Assembly: GCA_036971615.1 (NCBI GenBank)
Contig: JAYKKR010000010.1
Coordinates: forward strand, 1,178,001 to 1,242,000
Origin: Amyloporia xantha
Lineage: Eukaryota; Basidiomycota; Agaricomycetes; Polyporales; Adustoporiaceae
DNA length: 64,000 nucleotides
Direction of reading: 5' to 3'
Position 1 is the stretch's first letter; the number at the start of each line of letters is the position of its first letter. The notes under the pieces were generated by a model. It was not told the DNA's origin. It saw nothing but the letters and a program-made list of their open reading frames with translations, and made no database searches. This document shows, piece by piece, positions 46,585-60,338 of this stretch. A program made the translations under genes and the position numbers.

Positions 46585-48156
46585 TCATATCCAACCAGGT
46601 GACGGCCTTGTGCGCAGGGAGTCTGCACCTTCTTGCCTCGTGGTCGAACGTCCGCGCTGCTGGGGACCAGCAGAAGGCCGCAAGGGAGCCTCACCGTTAC
46701 CGCCTTTCGGATTCTTCTTCATGCCCAGACTCGCGAATCCAGAGTCCCTCGATTCCGCTCGCCCGGACTTCGGTTCGTATTCCGCTCTGTCTCGTAATGT
46801 GGTCACGCTGCGAAGGGACGCGATACTCGCGCTGCTCAGTCCTCGAACATGCAAATCTAGTGCAGTCGGGCGGCAGGTGCGAAGGCGAATCTCGTCGTTG
46901 CAGAGCTTGTACAGCTCATCGAGGTCGAGATAGCGTGCTTCATCGCGCAGCTCGAGAAGGGCCTCTAGTCGTGATGATGAAGAACTACTGAGCTGTACCG
47001 CACGCGGTAGCATAGCGGGGTTTTCTGGCGTAGATGGAGGAGAGCGAAGGTAGGCCAATATATGTGCATATCTAAACACGACCTGAACGTCAGGTGCAAA
47101 CAAAACATACAAGAGGGGTATCACTTACGGAGCACTGGGCCTGTCAAGGAAAATATGTACGCTTGTGGATGCCGGAGACAGCAAACCCGACGAAGCAAGA
47201 TGATGGTGGAAAATGGAGTCAAAGGAGCTCGTTGCCTCACTGAGGTCGGAATGTAACGACTCTGCATCAGAATCACGCCTGCGTGAAGGCAGGAGACTCT
47301 TCAGGTAAGTCGATAGAAAAGACGATCGTGAGATGAGCGTGCTCATGGTCGTGCGATGTGTCGTCGTACTTGTCTCTAAGGATACAATGACTTTAGAGGG
47401 GTCGATCGGGTTCGCCGGGATGGAGGATACTAATATAGGTTCAAATGGTCCTTGTGGGGGCGAGCAACTGAGGTTTGCTGGGAGAGCGGGGACAGGGGGA
47501 GAGTACTCCGAGACTGGAGGAGACCTGGATTTGAGAGAGGGTCTGAGGGTGGACACGTCTGGACTGGATGGGTCTAAAGCGGTCACATCGGATGCAGGCG
47601 AATCCACAGGTGAATCTGTAGGTGAGTCCGGCGCTGCCGGAGGGGGGCGAGTCGGGCGTGGAAGAGTCCTCGAGCGCTGAGGTTCGCAGCTAATTGGCGA
47701 CTCGGCATCTGGTATGGGAGGCAATGGTGGGCTCTCGGGGCGCATTGGTAGATTCAAAATTGAGTCGTCATCATGCTCGATGGTATCTGCATCATCGTAT
47801 TCGACGTCGGCGCGAAGCGGGGAGACGTTTCTGGGACCAGCCAGAGCCTCTTGGGGAGTTCTGACGACGATTGCCCCAGCACCCAGCAGACCACTTCTCT
47901 GATGGGTGAGAACATCGAGCCCGTTGAGAAATTTGGGCTCAGAGATCCTGACGGGTTTCGAGGGTGCGTAAGGGGCGGAGTGTCCTGCACTGGCACTCGA
48001 CGTCGTACGGGTGAGCCAGGCCATAGGGCTAGAAATAGAACCGCCACGCTGTCTTGGAGGAGTCATTGGGGGAGATACTGGGACGTAGTCGTCGACCGGG
48101 ATGGGTTTTGAGATGATAGGGGGTGAACGGGGAGTTCGGGAGCGTTGGGACTGCAT
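46585..48156 (-). CDS. BTB/POZ-like domain protein with disordered N-terminus
   Basis: The first ATG in frame is at 48156 (MQSQRSRTPRSPPIISKPI); the frame upstream is open only from TTG. The first 250 residues are Pro/Ser-rich and likely disordered. The conserved part is LLSPASTSVHIFLDRPSAP, joined across a GTAAGT intron to YAHILAYLRSPPSTPENP. It continues LPRAVQLSSSSSSRLEALLE and LRDEARYLDLDELYKLCNDE, a pattern of the T1/BTB fold in which the DRP..Y..IL.YLR segment is typical. A Ser/Arg-rich tail ends SPGWI at 46,585. It could be an adaptor for a Cullin-3 ligase or an oligomerisation module; the sequence does not say which. Confidence 0.75.
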
Positions 48157-48465
48157 GATATTAGATATTGAGTACTCGTATGGCGGAGTCGTGGTTGCTG
48201 TGAAGAGACAAGGGTCCAAACGTCAGGCAGCGCTTTATGGCAGGAGATGAATAGAAACAGCAGCCTTTTAGACGCTGCTGCCGGCGAGTACAATACACAG
48301 AGAACAAAAGCCGCATGCCTCACACGGCGACAACGTCTATACTTGCCTTTTCTGGACACAATGTCGGACGCATTGTGCCGTGGGAATTCTGTCGTCGGTA
48401 GCACTCTCAGCGTCCCTGGTCGCTGTCTCGCCAGTCGTCGCTGCACTCGCCCAGGCCTCCCTGTC
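48157..48465. promoter_or_regulatory. Divergent region BTB-like gene / Rpr2-type gene
   Basis: The region lies between the BTB-like ATG (48,156) and the preferred Rpr2-type ATG (48,466). The Rpr2 frame is open upstream to ATGs at 48,361 and 48,247, so part of this stretch may be coding. Confidence 0.4.
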
Positions 48466-49176
48466 ATGCAGGCTGCCGTCGCAGCCACCACCAAGTACCA
48501 GCTTGCTATTCCCTTCGCTTTGCTTTCCACGTCTCCGGCACTCGCAGCGCTTCACGCGTCTCGTGCACGCGCTCTTCATCCCTGTGATCCAACCTTGAGG
48601 ACTACACATTGCCCCTCATGTGGCGCGTCCTATCTGGCAGAAGGAGCCTATATCAGATCCATGCGCTCAAAGCGGAGGCGGAAAGGTGCAGAGCATAAGG
48701 ACGACTCGGTCCCTGCGCGATTCGTGCGTATGTCGTGCGGTGCATGCTCCCACCACGAAGACTTGCCGGCCGGGGGCGAGAGTACGGTATCGTTTGTGCA
48801 GCCGAGGAAGAGGAAGAGACAGGGTCCGAATGTTTCCGCCACCTCTGCAATTAATCCAGTCAAAGCGTCCGGCTCAAGCTCTCTCAATCAGTCGACAGTC
48901 TCTATATCCGCACATCGACACCTGGCGGATCACACAAAGCCTTTGCATCCTCATTCTTCGCCAGTAATAGCAACGCCGACCCATACACGACCATCCCTTG
49001 AGATCAAGTCATCATCGTCATCCAGCATCGCCCATGCGCCTGCTCCGGGTCGCCCAAAAGCACACCCCAAAAAATCTAGCGGATTACAGAGCTTGTTAGC
49101 ACGGAACCGGGAGAAGCAAGAAGCGCAGAAGTCAACTGACTTCGGGCTGTCTACATTCTTGCAGGAGTTAGGATAG
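48466..49176 (+). CDS. Rpr2/Rpp21/Snm1-type zinc-ribbon protein (RNase P/MRP family)
   Basis: From ATG 48466: MQAAVAATTKYQLAIPFALL, then a helical segment SPALAALHASRARALHP. The zinc ribbon is built from THCPSCGASYL and VRMSCGACSHHED, two CxxC pairs separated by about 40 residues. The rest is Ser/Lys/Pro-rich, and the protein ends FGLSTFLQELG at 49,174-49,176. The domain order (helices, then paired CxxC) is that of the Rpr2 family, protein subunits of RNase P and RNase MRP that bind the catalytic RNA. Whether it is the Rpr2 or the Snm1 orthologue cannot be decided. It is a single exon of 236 residues. An in-frame start at 48,361 would add 35 residues of poor character. Confidence 0.75.
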   Translation: MQAAVAATTKYQLAIPFALLSTSPALAALHASRARALHPCDPTLRTTHCPSCGASYLAEGAYIRSMRSKRRRKGAEHKDDSVPARFVRMSCGACSHHEDLPAGGESTVSFVQPRKRKRQGPNVSATSAINPVKASGSSSLNQSTVSISAHRHLADHTKPLHPHSSPVIATPTHTRPSLEIKSSSSSSIAHAPAPGRPKAHPKKSSGLQSLLARNREKQEAQKSTDFGLSTFLQELG

Positions 49177-49580
49177 TGTTTCGTGCAGGAAAGCATGAGG
49201 ATCATCTAGACCGTACTGTAATCTAATGTCAGTAGAACCTCGCCCGATGCATGCTACAGACTTTTTGACTCGTTCAATGATCGACGACGGACGATGACAA
49301 TGTGTTTGATTGGAAAAGCCGTCAGCATCATGATATCATCTACATGACATACAGTCTTGAAGGAAGTACACAGGCAAGCGACAACAGCATAGGAGCTGCA
49401 AGTAAGCAAGCCAGAGAAGGCGAAAAGCTACGAATGCTGAACGAGTGCATGGATAGCAGCCACTACGGCGAGAAGGAAAGAAGGAAGTCTGAGCATCAAC
49501 ATCGCTCGTATCGTACAACCAACGCCGACCCGCGCTGTTACAGACAAGGAACAAAAGAGGAGATACATGGACATAGGAGT
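49177..49580. other. Convergent 3' region
   Basis: This 404-bp stretch lies between the Rpr2-type gene and SSD1. No gene, repeat or RNA is recognised. Confidence 0.4.
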
Positions 49581-52500
49581 TTACTTCTGTTCCGCATAGG
49601 GGTTGACACTGTAGACCTTGATGACGGGAGGGCTCTTCGTCAGATCAGCGGTGACAATCACCTAAGTTCAAAGATTAGCACAGGGTCGGGTAAGCCAATC
49701 GATAGAATGCGTACCGGGACAGTCTGAAGCTCTCGGATCTCCTGGATTCTGTGCCCGGACGGTGTGGTTCTAAGACCCTCAAAGCGAGGGGCGGCCTTCG
49801 ACTTCGACAGCAGTCTCTGCTGCGACGTTTCTTCCTCGTGTTGCTCACGGTCAGAGCGTCCCAGAACAATTTCATCTTCCTCTCCGTCGTCCTCGTCGAA
49901 CAATGCTTTCTCATCGTGGACAGATCGGGAGACAACCTCCATCTTGACGGCGTGTTGTTCAGCATTTTGCTTCACCTTCTTTAGATGCTCGTCGTCGCTG
50001 TTCTCGGCAAGCCAAGTGATCACGTCCCTGTTTGACCAGTAGATTTGAAGCGTGTGCGTGTGCTCGTCATACACGTGGTTCTGTATGAGCGGCAGGTGTT
50101 AGAATCGTTGATTATCACAATAAAGGCGGCGGAGCACTCACGTCGATGGGCATCTGGTCGACGTGTACCCTCTTTTCAATGCCAAACTCTGGCACAAGAA
50201 CGTCAAACGCGGCGTCAAGAACTCCAACCACTTTGGCTTCACGGATGACAGGCCCGTAACGCTGGGTCAAGTCAGAGATCAGGATGCAGAGGTACAAGTG
50301 AGTAGATTGCTCCTCCGCAAGCTTGGCAGAATCTCTCTTGCTATAACCGAAACTCAAATCAGTCGGCGGAAATGTGGAGGAAGTATCTACTAACATATTG
50401 CACTGCTGAGCCACCTTTGCAACAGCGTCGCGGTCCATAGTAAACTTGGGGTCCGCTTGAAAGAAGGAATGAGTGGAAGCGTCTCGACTACCTACGCATG
50501 ACATACCTGCTCCTTGAAGGATCGAATCGAGTTGACGATGGACAAGGATGTCCGCATAGCGCCGGATCGGTGAAGTGAAATGAGTGTACAACGGAATGTT
50601 TAGAGCATAGTGACCATATTTCGCAATGTCAAGCATTCCTGCACAGAAGTACTTCGCAGAAGAGGAGGCCTTCCGCAAAAATAGCTCGAGAATCTTGCGA
50701 GCGGCAGTGTCGTTCACAGATTCCAACGAATTCATCAGTGCAGTCGTAGATGTTGCGTCTAGTTTGTGGCCCATCCTGCCCGCACGCTCAATGAAAGCAG
50801 CCTGAACACGGAAGGGCGATCAGCTATGCCAGTGAAAGAGACTCAATACACTCACGAGTCTACGCTCGATGGGAGGATCATGACGACGAAGTAATGCCTG
50901 TTCGGAAAAGTGCACAGCGACTTGTTGAGCAACGGCAACATTTGTGAGAAGCATGAACTGTTGACCCAAATTTATCAATCAGAGAGTTTTCGCAACGGGC
51001 AGATGGAACAAACCTCTTCCACAAGATGATGGGCCTCGGTGCGCTCGTATTGCCAACAATCGACGGGCATCCCGTTATCATCGAGCGTGAAGCTGAGCTT
51101 CATAGACTCCGTCCTGACGCAACCACCTTGGTAACGACGGCTTCGGAGCTGTGCAGCAAGGTCATGAATAATTTTGATATCTTTTGCAAAATCCGTGGCT
51201 TGATACTCGGGCAACACCTGGAACTCAGCCGGCTTGCCATCAATGGCGGCTTGAGCATGCTTGTAAGTCAGCTTCGCAGCCGATCTATGCGGAAGACATA
51301 CGGGATTAGCGAAATGTTAGCCGGAAGGTGTGAAGAGCTCACTTCATGACAGTTTTGCCAAACCATTTCTTCACAATTTTTGCATCTTTAGTCATGGTGA
51401 AGATGACCGTGAAAGCCAAGCGCTCTTGTCCCGGAACAAGACTGCACAATTGCTCGCTCAACGTAGGGGGCAACATGGGCACCGCACGTTGCACAAGATA
51501 GACACTCGTAGCACGCTTGCGAGCATCACGGTCCAAAGCGGTGTTCGGCTTGACGAAATAGGAGACGTCTGCGACGTGGATAGCAATGTCGTAAGTACCG
51601 TCATCATTTACCTTGACGGATAAAGCGTCGTCCATGTCTTTAGCAGTGTCAGGGTCGATGGTGAACGCTCGTTCATTTCGCATATCCTTGCGAACCTCCA
51701 ATTCACGTTCAGGGACGCTAAACACAACAGTTTAATTCGGGACGGTATGACAGGAGATTATAACCCACCTCCAAGGTATAGGAGGAAGGCATTTCATGAC
51801 ATTCTCACTGAAATCCTCTGTGGGGAAGTTGCAATCCTTCAGTAGAGCGCTGGTCTCCACTTCAATGTCACCGATGGGTCCGAGCTCCTCGACTAAGGTA
51901 CCGAACGGATGAAGTGAACTGATAGGCTATATGGGATATTGACGGTGAGAATCCGCGAGCCCAGCGACAGCATAAACTCACGTGTCGTTTGATGCAAGCG
52001 ACGAAAAGCTTGTTGGCATATGCCTCCGAGTTCTGAACGAAGTCTGGAGGTGCCTGTTCAGTTGGAATAGCAATTAGGGGCACCCGCTTGTCCGTAGGTT
52101 TGAACCAGACAATCTTGGGCCGCTCAATGGGGCGCCTCGGTTCATCGCCACGGTCGCCCTCCCTTTCGCGACGCTCGGCCTCTTGCTTCTCCTTTGTAGC
52201 CGCGGATGACGGACGTAACAGGCCCAAGGTACCAGAAAACAGCTGTCCGGGCATGCGCTCAACAACAGCTACGACATGCCCCGCGAACTGAGGTTTCACA
52301 TCATCCGTAACCCTGACGCAAATGTCAGTGAAGCAGCGATCATGTCGAGACAAATTAGAACTTACTCTTCGTCCTCAAATAACATCAGTCCTTGGCCTTC
52401 GACTTCGACATCGTCCTTCTTCTTGTCATTCTTGCGACCAGCCGCGCCCTTTAAATCGTACGCGGAGTTCTCTTCCTTCTTCCTCTTCTTCTCCTCCTTC

Positions 52501-54658
52501 TCCTTCTTTGTGCCCCATACCTCGTCGACATCGAGGAGTTCTACGGCCACAATATCGCCCTCAAGAGCTCGGTTGCGGTCCTTCGAACCACAGATATAGA
52601 TGTCGGCGTCCAAGACTTCAGTGGCGACATAGGCGTCAGAGCGGTTTCGTTTGTTGACACGCAGGATACCGACAACAAGCTTGCCGGCAGCAAGGAGCGG
52701 TGGCAGTGATGCTTGCGGGAGATAAGGAGCGAACAGCGACTTGCGCTGAGGTTGATTAGACTGCTGTTGTAGCTGCGACTGGAACTGTTGTTGCTGTTGC
52801 TGAAGAAGACTGATACCAGGTAGACCGAGACCCATCATGTTTGCCGCCATCATGTTAGGAAGCATGTTGGGGAAGCTGAAGGACGCCATCTTCTGATGAT
52901 GACCACCTGCAGCGGCACGAAATTGTTGAAGACTGTTGAGTTGGGCTTGAGCTTGCGCCAGATCGGACGTAAAGTTGTTGTTGGATTGGAGACTACCAAC
53001 TCCTCCGTCTAGTAGATGATTTCCGTGTAAGAACTCGGTCTGCAACGCAGTCGAGACCACTTACTGATACGCCAACTGGAGTCAGAACGGACATGTCCAT
53101 TGCCCATGTTCCCAGGAGGGTTGAATCCATCGTCAAACCCATCCACGCTCTGAGAGAAGCCTAATGCTCCTAATCCAGGCTGACCACCACCCGTCTTGTT
53201 CAGAACATTCACACTGTGACGTCTGCCATGTCCACGAGGTACACCTGACGGTTGACCATCAAGACCCATTCCTAAGCCACCGAGATTGCCAAATTGGCCC
53301 ATGGCGGCTTGAGGTCCGTTGAATGGATTCATGCCCATGCCCATCGGGACGGTGCTGTGAACTCGACGATGCACATTGGGACGCCCAGGGGCAAGCCCCG
53401 GTGTCTGGTAGGAGAGGACCTGATTCGAAGCCAGCTGTTGCTGGTAAAGAGCTTGTTGCTGTTGTTGCAACGCCTCGATCTGGTTCTGGAGAGCAATCTG
53501 CCAAGTCCTGAGATGAGAGCATGATTGTCAGGCACCAGTGCCTAAACGTACCTGCTCCGCCATGATACCAGATATTTCAGGTCCACCTTCTGCCTTCCGC
53601 TGATTCATCTCGCCGGGGGCTACATCAACGTTGAAATTCTGTTGAGATTGCTGTTGGGGAAACTGGAATCCAACATCTTCTTCATTGATAGGCGGCCCCA
53701 TCGGCATATTCACAGTAGAACTAGGACGGCGTCTGGCGCCAAACATGAAGCCAGGAGCAAGCTGCGGACGACCTGTGGGACCAAGAACCTCGCCTTGATC
53801 TTGCTGGGCGAGAGCTGCAAACCGAGGTGCGGTGAAGCTCTGAGACAGCGAACGGCGGGGGTGTCCAGACTGGTAAACATTGTCCTGAATTTCTCCCTCC
53901 TCCGTCGGGAAATTGATCTGACCCTCCTCGACATCCTCCATCATTGAACCGAGATTGGGGGAGTACGCGTTGTACCCAGGATTGGATGATGTGCCAAGAG
54001 AGGCGGCCTTGCGATGTCTCGGTGGCTGCTCAGTATTGGTACCAGGGTAGGAACCTGCACCAGGTTGGAATACTGGAGCATTGGGCGGTAGAGCGGAGCC
54101 CTGAACACCCGACATAGAGATCGAAGCCGATATGGAACTCGGAGGAACGTTCGGAGACTGGGTGGGCGGTGAGGTCGTCTTGAGGTCGGCAATAACTCTC
54201 TGTAGCGAAGAGAGAGCGTCGCTGTTGTCGACACCTGCTTGAGGCGCGGGAGAGTTGGACTGTGACTTCTGGGAAGCCAAAGCGCCCTCTCGTGGCTTAT
54301 TGCCGCCCTGGCGACCGCTTTGAGCGGTAGACTGCGAGCCCTTGCGATGCCCACCTGAGCGTGCATTATTACCGCCTCCCTGAGGCTTGCCACGTTGTTC
54401 AGTCTTCTTGCCCTCGTTTCCCTTCTTGGTGGATTCCGAGCCAGATTCAGCAGCCGTGGGAGGATTGGACGGGCCTTTCTTGCTGCTCTTGTTGCTGCCC
54501 CTCGAGGATGGCCTTGGGGCACCAGCAGCACTCATGGACACCCCTCGGGAGCCATTTCGCTTCCTGCCACCGCCGTTCTGAGCAGCACCATTAGAAGGCC
54601 TTTTCTCGTCCTTCTTTGCCGGATTCTGCGGTGCTTGAGGCGTAATCTCGTCAGTCAT
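49581..54658 (-). CDS. SSD1: SSD1/Sts5-type RNB-domain RNA-binding protein
   Basis: The ATG at 54658 opens MTDEITPQAPQNPAKKDEK. About 700 residues of Gln/Gly/Ser-rich disorder follow, including HRKAASLGTSSNPGYNAYSP and Q-runs. Cold-shock-type domains come next: KRNRSDAYVATEVLDADIYI, NRALEGDIVAVELLDVDEVW and QFAGHVVAVVERMPGQLFSG. Then PRIVWFKPTDKRVPL-like sequence leads to the RNB domain: AFTIDPDTAKDMDDALSV, AIHVADVSYFVKPNTALDRD, KLSFTLDDNGMPVDCWQYER and YTHFTSPIRRYADILVHRQL. The C-terminal S1-like part ends PPVIKVYSVNPYAEQK at TAA 49,581-49,583. SSD1 binds mRNAs for wall and growth proteins and represses translation. Unlike the pseudonucleases of yeast and fission yeast, this RNB domain keeps all four aspartates of RNase II. 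Confidence 0.93.
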
Positions 54659-55218
54659 ATCAGTCGTAATGTAGAAGCTGAGCTATCCGAATGTTTCGGA
54701 GTTATGAATTGTTTTTCGTGTTTCGACGTTTCTGGCGTATATGGACTGAGTTTGGAGCGTGTTTCGTCAGACTCGGCAGTGAAATCAAGATATGTGAACG
54801 CACAGAACAGTTTGAAAATTGTACAGTAGAGAACTTTGCCCTGTAGGGCGAGTGGGGGGTTATGGAGGTGGTTGCCTGGGTAGGCGGGAATGGGCAGGGA
54901 AAGGTTGTGCTTATCGTCGCAGGAGAACAGTCGCCAGCGAGCGCGTCCGGATTCTTTATGACCGGGGCGGGGCAATACACATTTCTCCCACGCCTAGTCG
55001 CTGCGCCGGAACCAAATCTACGCGTAACCCGCGTAACCATTCTGAAACTCTTACTGGTTGCAAATCTTAGCAGAACGTCTTCATTTTTCTCAGGTGACGA
55101 TATTAGTTACTGGGCATCGCACTTCTGCGCTACAACAAGATCACACGCGCATGAAATTAGCCTGCAATGAGATTATAGACTGTCCTGATCTACGAGGTCG
55201 TAATCTACCCAAAAACTC
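54659..55218. promoter_or_regulatory. Upstream region of SSD1 and 3' flank of IDH2
   Basis: Both neighbours are on the minus strand, so this 560-bp stretch carries the SSD1 promoter and leader and the end of IDH2. Small frames of up to about 110 codons occur but none is supported. Confidence 0.4.
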
Positions 55219-57051
<1,833 letters not shown>

Positions 57052-57357
57052 TTCTACGAGGTGGAAGACACGACGAACAGTCTGAAGAGGTTGCAACTCG
57101 CAGAAGCCGAAACAAAACCGAAAGTCGAAAATCGGGAGCACGTGACCCATGATGTAGCATGCTCTTTCCGGCGCTTGTCGGCTCGGTTCAAACCCGATTC
57201 GATCGTAGGCGCCCAAGTACCGGCGAGCGAATAACCTGTAACCGACAGTCAAGTCTACTGTGTATTATAAGTACAATGTTCCAAAACATTACGCTGAATT
57301 CTCGAAAGCAAAGATGAATATAGTACACGTCAAAGGCTATACTACAGAGTCCCAAGT
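57052..57357. promoter_or_regulatory. IDH2 upstream region
   Basis: This 306-bp stretch lies between the IDH2 ATG and the VPS24 stop, both genes on the minus strand. CACGTG occurs at about 57,139 (AGCACGTGAC), a bHLH-type core. No other element is claimed. Confidence 0.4.
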
Positions 57358-58226
57358 TTATGAACTGAGCAGGCCATTCAGCTGTTGCCGATATTGCTCC
57401 AGAGCTCTCTCCGTCTCCTCCTCGTCTACCTTGTCTTGTGCCGACTGCTACAGAGCTTGTGAGCCGACATGGTGGCGACAATACTAGAACACTTACGGGA
57501 ATTTCTGTCTGGACAGTACCTGCCTGGCCGAGCTTTCCATTCGTCAGATCGAATAACACTTTGTCAACTTCCTCATCAGCTTCCTCTTCTATGTCCTCTT
57601 CATCATCCATTTCAAGCGTGTCGTCAAGCATCTCCTCCATGATGCCAGCCTGGAGGATGGATTAAATCATACACATGAGACACGATCTTGCCGTGCGACC
57701 CACCTTCGTCATCTCCATACTCATCTCTCGCATTGCCTGGCTGATCTGTGGCAACTTGACCAGAGCATTCGAGAGCTTCATAATCTCCGTAGACTTCTGG
57801 AGCGAGCCCGTCACCTTGATCATGGCTTTGCACACGGACATTGAATATAAGAGCAGTCTCAAAACAGACAAGGAAGGAAGGAACGCACCCATCTGCTGTG
57901 ATAGTTGGTGTCCAATGGACCCTAATCTCGCCTTGCTCACTGACATGCGGTCCTTCTGCCTATTACTCCGGACCACCTCCTTCGCGAGAATCCGTGCAGA
58001 CTTCACATCACCCTTCCCAGCCAGCTGCTTGACCGTTTGTCTTGCCTTGTTCGTAGCTGCATCGAGCTGCATGAGAATGAGCGACCGTGGAGAGTATTGG
58101 ACATGGGGATCGAACCTGCCTCATCTCCCGATCCAGGACACGCTGTTCTTGCCGTAGCTTAGCCTGCCATTGACGGACCCGTTCCTCGGCTGTCGGCCCA
58201 TAGAGGAACCTGTTGATGGTTTGCAT
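57358..58226 (-). CDS. VPS24: ESCRT-III subunit Vps24/CHMP3
   Basis: ATG 58226 gives MQTINRFLYGPTAEERVRQW and KLRQEQRVLDREMRQ. Intron joins then lead to LDAATNKARQTVKQLAGKGD, KSARILAKEVVRSNRQKDRM, MIKVTGSLQKSTEIMKLSNA, LVKLPQISQAMREMSMEMTK and AGIMEEMLDDTLEMDDEEDI. The acidic C-terminus ends ALEQYRQQLNGLLSS, resembling a MIM-type helix, before TAA 57,358-57,360. The basic N-terminal helices, acidic tail and length of about 225 residues are those of Vps24. It polymerises with Snf7 and Vps2 on endosomal membranes during multivesicular body formation. Confidence 0.93.
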
Positions 58227-58545
58227 TGTGGTTAGGGGAGAGGTGTGCGCAGCCGCTGAATATGGCGCGTGCAGTCACTGCACGTGACGCAGTATCGAGC
58301 AAACGCGTTCGCGTGAATCGCGATCACCATGATGAGGTTGACTGCATTCAATTTCAGACCGTCAGCTAGCTATGGATGTCAGCCACAAGTGGCGAGGTGG
58401 GCATAAATACGGCGGGAATGTGTACCGATAGCCTTCCTTCATTCCTTTTACTTCCTAGTGGTCTGGTACCCTGCTATCCTATTGCTCTCCTCTACTTGCT
58501 CTCTTGCTCTCTTATACGGGTCATCTGTATATCTATCGCATCGCT
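58227..58545. promoter_or_regulatory. Divergent region VPS24 / Knh1-like gene
   Basis: This 319-bp stretch separates divergent start codons. Its plus-strand end is pyrimidine-rich, typical of fungal core promoters and leaders. Confidence 0.4.
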
Positions 58546-60143
58546 ATGTCATCCCTCGCTGTGTCTCTCATTCTGGCCAGGTTGGCGCTTGGCGATCTCA
58601 CTCCTGTCGCACCTGGTCCTGGAGAATCATTCACCGCTGGATCGGAATGTACTCTCAAATGGGATCCAGACACTACTGGGACATGGAAGAATGTCACGAT
58701 TGGTATGTCTTACTGGCATGGCTGTTCTTTCACCGTAATGTCTGAACGTTGGCTGTGATAGGCCTGATGTCCGGTTCGAACGACAACATGACCGTTGTCA
58801 CCACTGTGGCAACTGGTCTGGATGGTACCAATTCCAGCCTGTCCCCCTTTCAGTGGACGTGTCCAGAAGTCGATCCATATTCTGCCATCTACTTCTACCA
58901 AGTATGGCAAGAGTATCTCTTCCTGTTGCATGTTTTGCTCACTTTTCGTGCACAGTTTACGAATGGCAACGATCGCACGGACTCCCAATGGACCGCTCGG
59001 TTCACGGTGAAGACAACATGAATTTATATTTATCCTTATTTCGCTCAATGTTTTATTAGATCGCGTCCCCTTCGAACAGCAGTGTGCCTCCGGAACACTC
59101 TCAGCAGCCTAATGGTGATTCCGTGCCGTGGGGAAATGGCGTCCTCGTTTCCTCTAGCAGCCAAACATCGAAGATCATTGCTGGAAATGCAACGTCGAAC
59201 GGCAATGGCACTTTCAACTCGACGCAGATGCAGTCCACGGCTCCCTCTGCCACTGCTTCGGGCAATGTGACCAGCCAGCCGCTAATGCCAACATCGTCGG
59301 GCTCGAATGGATCGGCTCAGCCTACTCAGTCGTCTGCTCCTGCCATCGCTAATGTACAGTTAGACCATAGCGATACTAGCGACGACTCGGCCCATGATAA
59401 CAATAGCAATGATTCGGACGGTAGTGATTCTGGTGGCGACTCCGACCATAGCGATTCTGGCAACAACTCTGACGCTGGAAATTCTGATGGCGACTCAGGT
59501 CATGGCGATTCTGGCAACGACGTCGACCCCTACGGCTACTCGGTCTGCTCATGACGACAATGGGGATGCCACTGAGACTGTGCACCATGATGATCATTCC
59601 ACGGAGCACTCACGCCCTACCGATGCTACCGACTCGGATGATTCTAAAGATCGGTCGACGATGACCCATATACAGAAGGTCGAAGCGACTGCGTCTCCCA
59701 GCTCTTCCGGCACCGGCGATTCAGCCGGCAATGGAGACGACTCGGATTCGGATAGCCAGGACGGGAGCTCCGATAACCAGGACGGAAGCTCTGACGATCA
59801 GGGTGGTGACTCGTACGACGACTCGACGATGACTACCGTTTTCATGACTTCCTCGCGCATGAAGAAGATACAGGCCTCCCAGACCGCGTCTCCTACCGCT
59901 GCTCATGCTAGCCATGTCGCTCCTACTGTCGGCCTTCCCTCCCAAGGAGCTACAGACAACGGTGCCGATGCCTCCGATACTCCTGCTGATGACTCGACCC
60001 CGAGTCCCAGCAATACAGGTAGGTCACCCGGCGTGGACGGGACAGACGGTGTCAAGTTGGCCAATGCGGGTGTTCCTCAGTTCCAGAGTTCCGTTAGCCC
60101 GACTTGGTTGTATGCTACGCTTGTAGCTCTCTGGGCTTTGTAA
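58546..60143 (+). CDS. Ser/Asp-rich GPI-anchored Knh1/Kre9-like cell-wall protein
   Basis: ATG 58546 gives a signal peptide, MSSLAVSLILARLALG. The N-terminal domain reads TPVAPGPGESFTAGSECTLK, WDPDTTGTWKNVTIG, LMSGSNDNMTVVTTVATGLD, FQWTCPEVDPYSAIYFYQF and SQWTARFT, the pattern of the Kre9/Knh1-like Ser-Thr-rich GPI family. A long Ser/Asn/Asp linker with DSGND-type repeats follows. The last segment, SPTWLYATLVALWAL, is a GPI-attachment tail, with TAA at 60,141-60,143. The frame changes between 59,522 and 59,576. A 55-nt intron with weak ends (GTCGAC...CTGAG) joins SGND to TVHHDDHS in phase; otherwise it is a frameshift. The product would sit in the wall or on the plasma membrane. Confidence 0.8.
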
Positions 60144-60338
60144 CGAGATTGCTCCCGAGAGTGACACCCACTACTTGGCGAATGATAAAGATGTTCCGTT
60201 GACCAGTTCCGCTTCGAGCCCATTTCTAATCGAGGGTCTTTGTCCCGTTTGACGTGTGTCGTCGTGGATGAACATCGACGTGATCGAAAGGAAATTCGTG
60301 CATGATGCCACCCCTCGAAAGGTGGTAGGAAGGTTGGA

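Noticed and set aside
48247..48465. Upstream extension of the Rpr2-type protein from ATGs at 48,247 or 48,361.
   Set aside because: The extra residues are Cys/Arg-rich without family character, and the region is more likely the shared promoter; kept only as an alternative start.
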